Of a DNA stretch of 64,000 nucleotides, positions 42,898-53,136 are shown piece by piece; within the stretch, counting starts at the first letter, position 1, and every line of letters starts with the position of its first letter. Below the pieces are notes generated by a model that searched no databases, was not told the DNA's origin, and was given only the letters and a program-made list of their open reading frames with translations. The position numbers were made by a program, and so were the translations under genes. This DNA comes from Oligoflexus tunisiensis. Lineage in GTDB: Bacteria > Bdellovibrionota_B > Oligoflexia > Oligoflexales > Oligoflexaceae. Location of the stretch: NCBI RefSeq assembly GCF_001748245.1, contig NZ_BDFO01000001.1, positions 6,601,346 through 6,665,345 on the forward strand, written 5' to 3'.

Positions 42898-44550
42898 TTG
42901 GACAGAATTGCGCTTGAGTGTGGTACTGAGCCCAAAAACCTTCTCATGGGTCAAAGGCATTTTCAGTTAAGACTCCAAGGCAAATCCCTATTCTACCAGG
43001 ATGTTGGAGAACTCAGTCTAAACAGTCATTCGCTTAAGAACCAGCTCACTCCGAATGCCTGCTTTACCTTACCGTCCAATGTCGACGGCGAGCTGGTTGA
43101 GGTCCACAAGGACCGAATTCATGCAAAGGTTCTCGTCCAATTACCTCAGAGTAAGGCGGAGGAAATTCAGGGAATTGACCTGGAGCCTTTTACACCCGTA
43201 AGTGAGAATGTCGAGCTGCAAAAAAACTTCGCTGGAAGCTTCTGCCCAGCCTCGACCAGCTCAATCTACCTCAAAACACCAGAGTACAACTTTAGCTTCG
43301 ATGTTCCAGGCCACTCCAAGCCCGCTGGCTTCTTAGTCAACCTGATTATTCCAGGTGGTGACACACGACAGCTTTTGTCAAATGTAAATCTGGATATTCA
43401 GGGTCGACACCAGTTCTTTATTGACCTAAATCGCGCCCTATTCCGCAGTGACAATAAAGAATTATCACTACAGCTTGAAGTGAGCGATTACCTGGGCAGC
43501 AAGTTTGTGACTCCAACTTGTAATTTTATCGTGGATCCTAACCTTCCCACGCTCGTATCCATCAATCAAACAACTTTCTTTCAGGGAATTTATGTCGAGG
43601 TTGACGGCAGGAGAAACTTGGAATTCGCAATTCAGAGTTCGCTTCCCCTACAAGAGGTACGCTTGGCTTATCATGCCATGGATGGCCTCACCCCCGTAAA
43701 ACGTGAGGCATATGTCCCGTTTCAGACAAATGAAAGCATATGGTCCATTTTGACGCCAATGCCTGAACTCTCGGGAGATAATCGGGTTGTCATCGAGATC
43801 GAAAGTAAAGCGGGCCAGGTAGCGCGATCAGAATTCACAGTTGATTTTGGTGTTCGCCGCTATGTCAAAGGCGGCATCAGATTGCTTAGCCAAAGCAGCA
43901 ATGAAAAATACATGGTCATCGTCAATCAGCAGGATGAAATTATCGTCCTGGACGGCAATTTCCTTCCTAAGACAGGGCCGTTTAAAGGGATCCAGGGTAT
44001 TGTCGCAGCTGAAGTATCCAACGATGGAGCCCACGTCATTCTTCTTTTCGAAGACCATATGCGGATTTTCAATCTCCTTACAAACCACGAGATCCGAATC
44101 GAGGAACCTCTTGGCTCATTTAGGATTCTAAATTCAGCGAACAAGATACTGGCTGTGACAGGTTCCTCAATGCTGGCTTGGTACGATCTTCAGACAGGCC
44201 TCAAAGAGAGAGAGCTGCCTGTTCCAGACGAAACGATTCGCTTCCTGCAGCTCTCTTCCCGAGAAGAAACTGCAATTGTGGCTACCGACAATCGCAATAT
44301 ATATAAGGTAAATCTAACCTCCTCTCCTAAAGCTCAACTCATTGATAGTTGCGCAATCGGCACAATCAACGTCATTGCCATAGCGAGCGACTCCAAAAGT
44401 TTTGCTTATAACTGCAACGAAGTTGTTTTCCATCACAGGCTGGTGAATGAACCGAAGAAATTGGAAGTCTTTCGATTCAAATCGGGAAGTGGCGTGAGAA
44501 GCCTGGAATTCGGTCTCTCCATTCCTGGTGGAGAGGAAAGCCAGAGTTGA
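42898..44550 (+). CDS. Beta-propeller-type protein, 5' part of a split gene
   Basis: 550 codons. Beta-rich throughout: an Ig-like or adhesin-like N-terminal region, then propeller-type repeats (KYMVIVNQQDEIIVLDG, ILAVTGSSMLAWYDLQTG, ETAIVATDNRNIYKVNL). No signal peptide or initiation context, and it begins at the junction with the VOC fragment, so the true 5' end seems lost. The last residues (IPGGEESQS) look like a shifted frame; the propeller continues in the next frame at 44528. Confidence 0.55.
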   Translation: MDRIALECGTEPKNLLMGQRHFQLRLQGKSLFYQDVGELSLNSHSLKNQLTPNACFTLPSNVDGELVEVHKDRIHAKVLVQLPQSKAEEIQGIDLEPFTPVSENVELQKNFAGSFCPASTSSIYLKTPEYNFSFDVPGHSKPAGFLVNLIIPGGDTRQLLSNVNLDIQGRHQFFIDLNRALFRSDNKELSLQLEVSDYLGSKFVTPTCNFIVDPNLPTLVSINQTTFFQGIYVEVDGRRNLEFAIQSSLPLQEVRLAYHAMDGLTPVKREAYVPFQTNESIWSILTPMPELSGDNRVVIEIESKAGQVARSEFTVDFGVRRYVKGGIRLLSQSSNEKYMVIVNQQDEIIVLDGNFLPKTGPFKGIQGIVAAEVSNDGAHVILLFEDHMRIFNLLTNHEIRIEEPLGSFRILNSANKILAVTGSSMLAWYDLQTGLKERELPVPDETIRFLQLSSREETAIVATDNRNIYKVNLTSSPKAQLIDSCAIGTINVIAIASDSKSFAYNCNEVVFHHRLVNEPKKLEVFRFKSGSGVRSLEFGLSIPGGEESQS

Positions 44551-45742
44551 ACTGTCTCTTCAGGACAGACAGATACTCAAATCTTTCGATGATCAACGGC
44601 AAATTGTTGGAATTGGCTTTGTCAGCGATGTAAACCAAGCATTCATCGCTTCCGCCGCAGAGAGCCTATCTCTATACCGAGCACGGGATAAGTCGGCGAG
44701 CAAATTCATCGGTAAGAAAATAAAGCATCTAAGCATCGCAGGCAGCGGCCATGTTGCAGCCGCTACCATCTTCGATGAGCAATCGCCATCATCCAACGCA
44801 GATGCGATTGTGCTTGATGGGACAACAATGGAGCTGGTCGGCCGGGTCAGTCATGACAGGAATGTCAATTTCGTGAATCTATCCCAGGATGGTCAATGGC
44901 TCCTCTCAGGATCAGATGATAAAACTGCGAAGATCACTGACCTTCGGCAGGGACACGAGCTAAACTTCATTGCTAAATTCAACCCAGACTTGCGCTCAAT
45001 CAGGAAGGTCACGTTTGATCAGAGGAACGACAAAATTCTAGCCATGTTCAGCCGGCAGATTTTCGTTTTTCAAAGACAAAATTTGGAAATGCCCCTCTAT
45101 ACGCTTACGGCAAACGACTGGATTCCCTCTGCCGGCTTCGCCGGCGGTGATCGTTATGTAATAAGTGGAGCGGCTGATAAGACAGCCAAAATTCATCACG
45201 CAGAGACGGGCGCTCTCCTGGCCGAGGTTACGACCCAAGGCTGGGTTTGGAGCGTTGACCTAACGGCGGATGGCAAGTTTTTTGCCGTTCTCTCTGCCGA
45301 CAATAAGCTCAGGATTTTCCAATCCGTTCCAGGTTCCTCAGGCGAGATTACGGGCCTTGAAGAGTATTTTGTGTTGGATCTACCCACAGTCGGTGAATAC
45401 ATGAGCTTCTCGCCAGACTCCAAATATTTGGCTTTGAGTCTATGGTCGGGAGAAACCGTTTTGATTGCCTTGGAGGCGAAGCGGCGGTTCAAACTATATT
45501 GTTCGAAAACGGGCTTCGCTTCACCTCCCGTCTTTTCTTTAGATAGTCAATACCTCGCTGTTGGTCAAAACAGCGAAGCCTTTCTTTATCGCGTGGCTGA
45601 TGGGAAACCTGTACAGCATATCGCGCATGACGACCGGATTACTTCCTTGGTTTTTGATAAGACCCATATTTGGAGCGGCTCGTGGGATGGCAGTTTGAAA
45701 AAGACCAAACTTGAGACATCAGGCAAAGTTCCTTGCCGCTGA
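44528..45742 (+). CDS. WD40 propeller protein, 3' part of a split gene
   Basis: 404 codons starting with GTG and no ribosome site. Clear WD40 blades: QDGQWLLSGSDDKTAKITDL, ISGAADKTAKIHHAETG, ADGKFFAVLSADNKLRIF, and DKTHIWSGSWDGSLKKT. It overlaps the previous frame by 23 bases in a different phase. Most simply the two are one gene of about 950 codons broken by a single frameshift near 44525. Confidence 0.6.
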   Translation: MERKARVELSLQDRQILKSFDDQRQIVGIGFVSDVNQAFIASAAESLSLYRARDKSASKFIGKKIKHLSIAGSGHVAAATIFDEQSPSSNADAIVLDGTTMELVGRVSHDRNVNFVNLSQDGQWLLSGSDDKTAKITDLRQGHELNFIAKFNPDLRSIRKVTFDQRNDKILAMFSRQIFVFQRQNLEMPLYTLTANDWIPSAGFAGGDRYVISGAADKTAKIHHAETGALLAEVTTQGWVWSVDLTADGKFFAVLSADNKLRIFQSVPGSSGEITGLEEYFVLDLPTVGEYMSFSPDSKYLALSLWSGETVLIALEAKRRFKLYCSKTGFASPPVFSLDSQYLAVGQNSEAFLYRVADGKPVQHIAHDDRITSLVFDKTHIWSGSWDGSLKKTKLETSGKVPCR

Positions 45743-45787
45743 CACACCTCCTGGACTGTTACCCATTTCCGACTTTGATGATCCTGG

Positions 45788-47286
45788 TCACCTCAGGCGC
45801 TCATAGAGGGCACCCGACTCGTTTTCCACAACCACGCGCAACTGGGAAGCAACCTCGGGTGGGAGAACCAATGGTCGATTCGCTATGACAAAGTCGTAAG
45901 TCGGAAGATGTTGCAAAAATTCGTGGAACTTGCCCTCCAGGTACCATTTGGATGGAGGTGTCGGAAGCTTCTCCTTCACGTGAAAATAGCTGAATGGAGC
46001 ATCGGTTTCTGCACTGAATAGAGAAGGAATCATTCCTTTCTGTTCAAGAACATACCAACTCACCTGATGGGGGGTCGGATCATAGCGGTATGAATCCGCA
46101 TCAACCATGAGAAGCTTCTGAGCTGGCGGCACTATAGCCAGAACTTCCATGAGACCTTCCAGGCGGGAATCCGCCTGCATTAACTTTTGCTCGCAAAAAA
46201 CAAGCTGCACGGCCGCCACTAAGGAAGTGAGCAGAAAGACACCTACAGCAGGTCCAGAAAATTTTGCTATCCTAGCGCTTTGCGCCGGGGTGAGAGCAAA
46301 AACAAGAAACACCATGGCTGGCAGCAACACTCGCGTATCAACATCCCAGGCTTTCATGGAGCCGACAGGAAGACTAAGAAACAGAAGGATGAAGCAGGCA
46401 AAAAGGGTCGTGTGGAATCGAAACTCATTGGAAGAGAACGACTGGGATCGGAACGTACGAGCGAGGATAAGCAACGTGATCAGGTGAGCCAGCGCAAATA
46501 CGCGATCCAAAGGCTTTTCGAACCGAAAGAATGGTTCCTCGAAGCGATTGAGCAATTCAGTCCGGGGGGCGAAGTAAGTCCAAAACGTCTCAATTGATGA
46601 AGGGTTTGCCAGCTTCTGAATTCCAACAAGCAGAGGTGGCAAAAAAACGAGAAAGCACGCAATCACAAGGGAGCGCCTGTCTTTGCTTGGGAGCCAGAGC
46701 ATTCGAATCGTCACAGCTATCGTAAAGACGGCAAGTCCGTATGAGTGGGTTAGATACAGAGTTATCGTCCCACACACATAGAGCAGCAGCCAGAGTACTG
46801 GTGGTTTAGGCAGGTTTCTTAAAATCTTCTCAGCAATGGCCAATAAGGCAAGACCCATCCCGATTGACAAGAGAAAGTGGGTGTATCCAAGAAAGAAAAA
46901 ATGCGATTCCAGGACAAATAAAACAAGAATGGTAAACAGACCAGAACACAAAGCCAAGTCCGCCCTATGGCCCGCAAATAGAGGGCAGCACCAGTAGGAA
47001 TTGCTGAAAAAGCCAGGATGAGCATGAATATACCGACTGTGTTTGCACTGAAGAATTTCATGAAGGCGATAGCCAGGAGATCTCCCATAATGTAAGGCAT
47101 GGGGTTCCAATCAACCCAGAATCGGTCTGCAAAGTGGCTGGCTTCGTTGGAAAGTAAGGAGGACATAATAAATTGGCGAACAGTATGATTAGGGAGATCA
47201 AGGATAGGAAGGTGGTCAAGCCCTAGGAAGACCAGTACACTGGCTCCTACGTATATTAAAGCAAGCAGTATCCACCCAAGCCTCAT
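45788..47286 (-). pseudogene. Multi-pass membrane protein, frameshifted
   Basis: The 5' frame (47286 to about 46900) begins MRLGWILLALIYVGASVLVF and carries DLPNHTVRQFIMSS; the 3' frame (to 45788) carries many membrane helices (FLGYTHFLLSIGMGLALLAI). The switch occurs around a T6 run near 46900 (ESHFFFLGYT versus WNRIFSFLDT). Together about 500 residues with some ten helices and a soluble tail, in the style of GT-C-type or polysaccharide membrane proteins. Either a pseudogene, a phase-variable tract or a sequencing slip. Confidence 0.65.
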
Positions 47287-47765
47287 GGCAGCTCCTAACC
47301 TTGGTTACATTGCGACGAACTCTATGACAAACAAGCGCCAGCGCATCATACCAGCTTAAAAGACGTCAGCATTAAGGGCAAGACCAACTATCAGCACGCA
47401 GCATGATCTCGATAAAAGGTGGAAACCTGGCATCCGACTTAGCAATTCTAAACTTGGAAATTTGGACCTTCCGATGACTGTCGTCAAGAGACTGTATAAG
47501 AGCCTACCTACAGGTGCCGGGAAAATGTTTTATTCTGACGCAGTGTAAAGCATCCTTGATGTTACACCGCTTGAGCTACAAGTCTGTTACGGTGTGTCAT
47601 TTCACAAATTTGGTCTCTTAGACTCATTACGTTGAGCACCGATGCTGCCAGCAACAGTATGAGGAGGGTTACTTCCATCCACAAGGTCTGGTCTAGCGAT
47701 GTGCCAAGGACATGGGCCGAACCGATTCAGATCGACCAGCCGGAGTTTCGGGGATCTAGAGTATA
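47287..47765. other. Intergenic, no supported gene
   Basis: 480 bases upstream of the frameshifted membrane gene with no ribosome-site-bearing frame, hairpin terminator or repeat that I can support. Confidence 0.45.
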
Positions 47766-47846
47766 ATGTTCACTATACCCGGCCTCCAATATAGACTGCT
47801 GACGGCCAGCACAAATCGTGAAGATCACCACCTTAGTGAGACATGC

Positions 47847-48308
47847 ATGGAAACAGAAGGACTCAAACAGCTTTCAAAAGAATCCCAGGCGTTCTATCAG
47901 CTTGTGCAAGAGCAGAGCCCTGAACTTCTGCCTTACGGAATTCCTGATCCAAATCAAGCCGGGGAGATCATGTTTTCCATAGCTCCGGCAGGGAATCGCG
48001 ACCTTGCACTCGTCATCTGGATGTGTGATGGCGAACCCAGTGTTGGCTTTGGGAATTTGCACACTCATGGATCGGTGACCATTCATGATCTCGATGACGA
48101 AAAATATTATGAATTGTCATTACTTGAATTTGTCCGTGCCATTCGAAATGATCAGATCCTGATCATTCGTGATGAGCTGTCGGGGTCCGATTGCTTGGTC
48201 TGGGCTGATCAGAAGGATATGGATGAGCATTTATTAACCGACAGTCTCTATCAGGGAGGTATATCCTTACTATCGTATTCCGGAAAAAACGATAGACGTG
48301 TGCGCTAA
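47847..48308 (+). CDS. Hypothetical acidic protein, immunity-like style
   Basis: 153 residues from METEGLKQLSKESQAFYQLV. Acidic, soluble, with VGFGNLHTHGSVTIHDLDD and LLEFVRAIRNDQILIIRDEL. The style resembles immunity proteins of toxin systems, but no family was recognised and no toxin gene is adjacent. Confidence 0.5.
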   Translation: METEGLKQLSKESQAFYQLVQEQSPELLPYGIPDPNQAGEIMFSIAPAGNRDLALVIWMCDGEPSVGFGNLHTHGSVTIHDLDDEKYYELSLLEFVRAIRNDQILIIRDELSGSDCLVWADQKDMDEHLLTDSLYQGGISLLSYSGKNDRRVR

Positions 48309-48506
48309 GTCCTATCGAATCTTGAAAATTCCTCTTCCGGGGGAACTATTGTTCCGGAAAGTCCGGAATCGGCTATGGATGGGGTTTATATAACATATAG
48401 AAATTGTCGTCCACCGTGGTAGCGTTCGATCGCTAGCGGGGCAGGTAGTACTCAACATGCTCCTCGAGGCGTACCAGCCAGTAGATTCTCGAAAAACAGC
48501 AGACCA

Positions 48507-48947
48507 TTGAGCGAGGAGAGAGCCTTCGAGGATTTCCAGCGGATCTTTGAGGAAGAGTTTGCGAAACTTGATTATCCTCGACCTGTTTACTTCGGAATCG
48601 GCATGGCACTTGGCGATATTAAGGGATTTTATCCAGAAATGGGCACCCGAGAATACGATCTTTTCGGCAATTCGATCATATTGGCAACCCGTTACGAGGC
48701 CTTGCTGAAGGAATTGTTTAAATCGAGAGACAAAACATCAATGATCATCGTTCAGGAACGATTCTTCTTCTCTTTGACTGAAGAGTATCGGATAAAGTTT
48801 GAGTGCCTCGACCTGTACATGACCGATTTTAAAGTGCGCGATGATCCCTCCGCAGAGAGAATATACTTTATTCCGAATCATCAGTCGTTATTGAAACCAA
48901 GAATATCTTCCCTGCCGTCCCAGCCCTTGAACCCTTCCAGGCGATAG
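48507..48947 (+). pseudogene. C-terminal fragment of a nucleotide cyclase domain
   Basis: The segment FGIGMALGDIKGFYPEMGTR, then EYDLFGNSIILATRYEALLK, follows the class III cyclase pattern (G-x-x-x-G...YDxxGxxVxxAxRLE). The first half of the catalytic domain, with its metal-binding aspartates, is missing, and there is no ribosome site. Gene remnant. Confidence 0.55.
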
Positions 48948-49018
48948 CTACCTAAATCCAAAGAATAGGCTAGGTCTGCAAAACAAAGCCATAAAAGGAT
49001 AATGAGTAGCTTGCTCAC
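48881..49018 (-). pseudogene. N-terminal stub of an exported protein
   Basis: GTG start after AGAGAGAA, signal peptide VSKLLIILLWLCFADLAYSL, then SYRLEGFKGWDGREDILGFN and a stop after 45 residues. It overlaps the end of the cyclase fragment on the other strand, so the rest of the gene was probably replaced. Confidence 0.4.
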
Positions 49019-49180
49019 AGGGTTCTCTCTTTGTTGCGGTTCCTTGAAAATCAAAGGCTGACTATCGGAACTCAAAAGGACATCGGCAAAAAGCCAACAC
49101 CAGAATTGTTCGCTCGCGTATGGGCAAGGTCATCCCATCGTGTGACGCAAGACCCTACCGGATCGAGGAAGAAACTATCA

Positions 49181-50236
49181 TCACTCTCCGAAGAAGACTT
49201 TCAGTTGACCCAAGTAATCCAACACCCCGTCCAGGATGTTCTCGGGCTGAAGGCGGGTTCCATAGTATATCGGTGAGGCTGAATACACCTGACCGTAATG
49301 AGCACGAAATGAGGCAGAACTGACGACCTCCAGCTTTTGAGAGACCAAAGGCAAGCCCTGATCAGAAATCTCATAGTTCAACGTGCGAAAGATCTTTCGG
49401 TCCGATTCAACTGACGATTTGAAAATCCCCAGCATCTCCTGACCGAAGGAATGACCCTCAGTTCTGAAGCGCTCATAGAGCTTATGGATATCGTAAAAAT
49501 GGCGCTCCCGCTCAGCTACCGAAAAGCGTTCTCTTCCATCACTATTGCTGAAGCTCGAAATACAGGTCAGGACTGCCAGGGTTTTCTCAATCAACGTTCT
49601 CTTGTAATCCATGACCCGCATCTCGAACGGATGTAGGACTTCATTTTTGTCATAGACCTGTGGATTCGCGTTTTTCAGGTAATCACCCAGAATGGAGCCG
49701 ATCGGAAGAAACAGAGTCGGAAAAGGCTCAGTTCGGAAATCCATCTCCAAAAGAACATGCGGTTTCAGATAGGGTGCCGCAGAAGAGTCGAGTGAACCAA
49801 CATTTGTTGGACGGACATACTCACAGGTTGTGATGCGCTTGCGTTCGGTGGACTGGACCTTGGCCGTGGACCTGACAAAGGGAAAAGTGCCGATGAATCC
49901 TTCGATGCCTTTCAGATAGCCGTCCGCAGCGGCCTTCCCCAGTTGCTTAACCCCATCCGCGGAACAATTCAAAAAGGCTAGATCGATGTCCTCTGAAAAC
50001 CGATCGATAAGGCCATAAGCCTTGGAGAGGGAGGTTCCGCCTTTGAATACAAGCCTCGATGGTAAATCCGAAAGATTTTCCGGAAGCTTCCCTTGGAGAA
50101 GCTCCTTGAGCACCGCAAACACCATGAAATCCTTCCACACGATCTCAGGTGGCAAACTCAAAGCTGCTGAAATCGGTGATACCGAAGCCAGAAACGCCTG
50201 ATCTGCAAGCAAACTGGAAAAGCTCTGGCTTGGCAT
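49181..50236 (-). CDS. abiEii: AbiEii-type nucleotidyltransferase toxin
   Basis: 351 residues from ATG 50236, overlapping the antitoxin stop (TGATG). The nucleotidyltransferase core is VFKGGTSLSKAYGLIDRFSE followed by DIDLAF, with the family's lysine-rich MRVMDYKRTLIEKTLAV segment and the C-terminal RERHFYDIHKLY helix. AbiEii adds nucleotides to targets such as tRNA ends to arrest growth, giving abortive infection. Complete pair with AbiEi upstream. Confidence 0.9.
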   Translation of the reverse strand: MPSQSFSSLLADQAFLASVSPISAALSLPPEIVWKDFMVFAVLKELLQGKLPENLSDLPSRLVFKGGTSLSKAYGLIDRFSEDIDLAFLNCSADGVKQLGKAAADGYLKGIEGFIGTFPFVRSTAKVQSTERKRITTCEYVRPTNVGSLDSSAAPYLKPHVLLEMDFRTEPFPTLFLPIGSILGDYLKNANPQVYDKNEVLHPFEMRVMDYKRTLIEKTLAVLTCISSFSNSDGRERFSVAERERHFYDIHKLYERFRTEGHSFGQEMLGIFKSSVESDRKIFRTLNYEISDQGLPLVSQKLEVVSSASFRAHYGQVYSASPIYYGTRLQPENILDGVLDYLGQLKVFFGE

Positions 50237-50946
50237 CAATCCTCCTTGTCCCACAACGGTTCTTTCTCCAAAATCGATCTCTTACTACGCGACAAAAACG
50301 ACTCGAAAATTTCCAGATTGGTGAGTGCACGCCGGCCATCAAGCCCACCCATAAGAGCTGCTATGGTCCGAAGGCGCCGGCAAGTGATGTGCGCTGATAG
50401 CAGGAATTCATAGAACCCCTGAAGAACTCCCTCAAAGTTTTCATTGGCGATGGATTTGAGTCCAATCAAGCCAAGAAAGGCTCGGACTTCGGTATCACTC
50501 AAATCTCTATACTTTTCCATTTGCACCTGACGCACGAGAAGCGTCGGACTGCTATATGCGAACGATGACTTGTACTCCTTCCGAGCCGGAACCTGAGTTG
50601 TAAGCCCCATTTCATAAAAAAGGGTGCCTCCCGTCGGGATAAGCCGGTTTATCTCATTGCGATCATTACCAAAAACCGCGTGATCACTTTCCCGTTTTTG
50701 CTGCAAGAGCTTGGAAACAACTTGCTCATCGGATAGCGTAACCGGTCCCACCCAGCTTTCGGAGGGCACATAATAGACTCCTCGGCCACCCCGGGTGATT
50801 TCACCCCGCTTTGCGAGTCTAGCCAGCTCAGCTCGAATTCTCGGCTCATCCAAGCTCAGTCCTGTCAAATCGCGCCATGAGAATGCCCTGCCTGGAGGCA
50901 TCTTTTTGATCTCATTCAGGATTATTCGCGACGCCAGGACCTTCAT
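50236..50946 (-). CDS. abiEi: AbiEi-type antitoxin/regulator
   Basis: 236 residues from ATG 50946 (TGAGG 7 bases upstream). N-terminal winged helix, FSWRDLTGLSLDEPRIRAEL with LAKRGEITRGGRGVYYVP, typical of the AbiEi/DUF6088 antitoxins, then a toxin-controlling C-terminal domain. These proteins repress their own operon. Immediately upstream of and overlapping the toxin gene. Confidence 0.85.
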   Translation of the reverse strand: MKVLASRIILNEIKKMPPGRAFSWRDLTGLSLDEPRIRAELARLAKRGEITRGGRGVYYVPSESWVGPVTLSDEQVVSKLLQQKRESDHAVFGNDRNEINRLIPTGGTLFYEMGLTTQVPARKEYKSSFAYSSPTLLVRQVQMEKYRDLSDTEVRAFLGLIGLKSIANENFEGVLQGFYEFLLSAHITCRRLRTIAALMGGLDGRRALTNLEIFESFLSRSKRSILEKEPLWDKED

Positions 50947-50988
50947 TTTTAACCTCAAACTTCCGAAGTATTCCAGCATATTATCGGC

Positions 50989-51027
50989 TTTTTTGTAACA
51001 AAAGTACAGGGTCGTTTTTTAACAAAA
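50989..51027. promoter_or_regulatory. Putative AbiEi operator repeats
   Basis: TTTTTTGTAACAAAA and TTTTTTAACAAAA, about 25 bases apart, upstream of the antitoxin start. AbiEi proteins bind repeats in this position; the actual site is unproven. Confidence 0.5.
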
Positions 51028-51439
51028 TGCGACTTACTTTACTGATTTCATTGAATATAAGAAAAAACAATAATACCTGCACGATACGATCTGTATCGAA
51101 GACCATGAGCAGTCAATTGATCATAGTGACTCATGCGTATTTCAATCTTTCTGTCCTTAAGCTGGAGCAGCTCGCCATAGGGACAAATCGCGGAACAAGA
51201 ACATTTTCTGAGGACTTCACAGATCCAGATTTGGGTTCAGTGGCAGACAAATTGAAATTCATGCACAGGCATGGGATGCGCCACAAATTGAAAAGGGTGG
51301 TTTCAATACGATTAAGAGCCATGACCTCTCGCTGCGCGGATAAGGGCTCGGGGTGAAGCCCTCGCCGCTTTGGGGATGGCGACTTGTCCGTCGCTTCCAC
51401 ATTTGACCATGTAGTTGCCAACCGACGTGTTATTCAGTG
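51028..51439. other. Intergenic, no supported gene
   Basis: Open frames on both strands lack ribosome sites and known motifs. Nothing recognised. Confidence 0.4.
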
Positions 51440-51785
51440 TTAGATCTCCATCACGATATGCGTTTCTGTTTCTGACACTTGACGAAACCCCAGTCGGAGA
51501 TAAAGTTTTCTAGCCTTATCGTTTTCTTTCAAGACTTGCAGCCTGAGGGGCAAGTCTTTTACCTTCGCTTCATTTATGACTTTTTTAATCAGCTGCGTAC
51601 CGATTCCCTTCCCTTGATAAGGCGCGTCAATTTGAATCTCGATGAGAAACATGTGATCGCCGGGCTTGAACTTCGTCGTCCCATCGACCAAACTGACGAC
51701 TCACGACATCGTAGTAGCAGCGTCTATGCAATCCTCTTAGATATTCCTTGTCAACTTCATCCGACCTTCGAAACGTAATATCCAT
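51440..51785 (-). pseudogene. GNAT acetyltransferase, frameshifted
   Basis: The 5' frame begins MDITFRRSDEVDKEYLRGLH and reads VVSRQFGRWDDEVQA; a different frame continues KFKPGDHMFLIEI and the acetyl-CoA site YQGKGIGTQLIKKVINEAK, ending ARKLYLRLGFRQVSETETH. The two parts are adjacent parts of one GNAT enzyme with some residues lost between, so a deletion disrupted it. Confidence 0.7.
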
Positions 51786-52190
51786 CACTCAATATCCTTA
51801 TCGGCAAATCTAGCTGGTTTGCTATTCAACTTCGTAATAACACATCCCAGTGTATTAGACATCTACCGCGGTGATAAAGTTCCGCACCTTACTGATTCTA
51901 TAAATATACAATGGGCCTTTAAATTGGAGAATCGTCATTTCAGGACGCTGCACTGGTCATGAACAGGCGTGTTTCCCTGCCCTTCTTTGCCCAACGGCAA
52001 TACTCGTGAGTTCGATACAACTCCAGACGCTGACGTTGATAAGCGGTGATGAATCGAAATGGGTCAGTAAGACGACACTTTTCGAATGTCGAATGCTGAA
52101 AATATTTCCAAAGGTAACAGTCACGGATCCACGAGCCCTCGAACACTATACATTGAAATTGCTGGTATTCTATGACAAAGGAAATTTAAC
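51786..52190. other. Intergenic, no supported gene
   Basis: Short open frames overlap on both strands at about 51940-52200 without ribosome sites. Nothing else recognised. Confidence 0.4.
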
Positions 52191-52217
52191 CAAGCAATAA
52201 CCAGAAAGAGCCGATCC
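52191..52217 (+). promoter_or_regulatory. Sigma-28-like promoter of lipoprotein paralog 2
   Basis: CAAG, 15 bases, GCCGATCC, matching the spacing of the element before paralog 1. It lies 36 bases before the ATG. Confidence 0.5.
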
Positions 52218-52253
52218 ATAATAATTTCTTCCTGGGATTAATGAGGAGCTGCC

Positions 52254-52862
52254 ATGACTGTGTCTATATATTCGCTACCTTGGGTTCCTGTCATATTTCT
52301 ATCATTATTCGCATGCGGAAAAGATGATATTAAGCAGCAAAGCCTTCAGGAGCGCCTTGAAGCAGTGTATGGCTTTACTGACTGCAAGGAAGCCATAATT
52401 GGCACTGCATTGACTCAACAGACATGGATCACGGTATTTCACACCTACTTTGGTGGGTATCTTCGCCAGACAGAAACGACTTTCTTAGACGAGAAATGCA
52501 AATCCTCATACACCTCTTTAAATCGTTGGGCGGAATACAGTATTCTGAACTCCTCAAATGAGGAGACTGGCGAGATACATTTGGAGATGAAGACCCGAAG
52601 GATCTTATCTTATACAAACGAGAATGCACCTTCAGAACTCCCTGGGATACCACACGTCAGCTGCAATATTGAGATGGTAGATGACCTAGAAAAAGAAGAA
52701 TGCAAGCCTTACTTTGGGACTAGGCGCTACGTGACACTAAACCTTGCCGCCGAAGGTCTTCTGCCATTCAAAGACATAGACAGTGCTGGTACCACTGAGG
52801 AAGCACGAAGCACGGAGTTGGCTCCATACACTTTGAGTGTTCTTGATCCGATTGATAAATAG
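52254..52862 (+). CDS. Small lipoprotein paralog 2
   Basis: 202 residues. Signal ends VIFLSLFACG (lipobox SLFAC). Shares SLQERLEAVYGFTDC, TALTQQTW, TETTFLDEKCKSSYTSLNRW and the C-terminal TLSVLDPIDK with the other copies. Differs in a shorter YFGTRRYVT loop, shared with paralog 4. GAGGAG precedes the ATG. Confidence 0.8.
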   Translation: MTVSIYSLPWVPVIFLSLFACGKDDIKQQSLQERLEAVYGFTDCKEAIIGTALTQQTWITVFHTYFGGYLRQTETTFLDEKCKSSYTSLNRWAEYSILNSSNEETGEIHLEMKTRRILSYTNENAPSELPGIPHVSCNIEMVDDLEKEECKPYFGTRRYVTLNLAAEGLLPFKDIDSAGTTEEARSTELAPYTLSVLDPIDK

Positions 52863-53136
52863 CATTATCGCAAGATCCGGCAGGTCTATACTGAATCATC
52901 TAGGCAGGGATCGCACACGGCCCTACTGATTTTATAGCAAGTGCAGCCGTCGTGAACTCCGTTCAGACCTCATGTACCTATCAGACTGCTGAATGTGTCC
53001 CGGACCTGGATCGGCACTACGCCGTTGCAGGCCTTGCAGATATTTATCGAAAGCCAATGAAAGTTGCGAAATTCTCTTGCATTCGAAACCACTGAACCAA
53101 TGCCGTTTGATCATTCGATTAAAGTCATGACTACTT

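Noticed and set aside
51131..51421. Possible transposase fragment
   Set aside because: No catalytic motif, inverted repeat or target duplication is visible.
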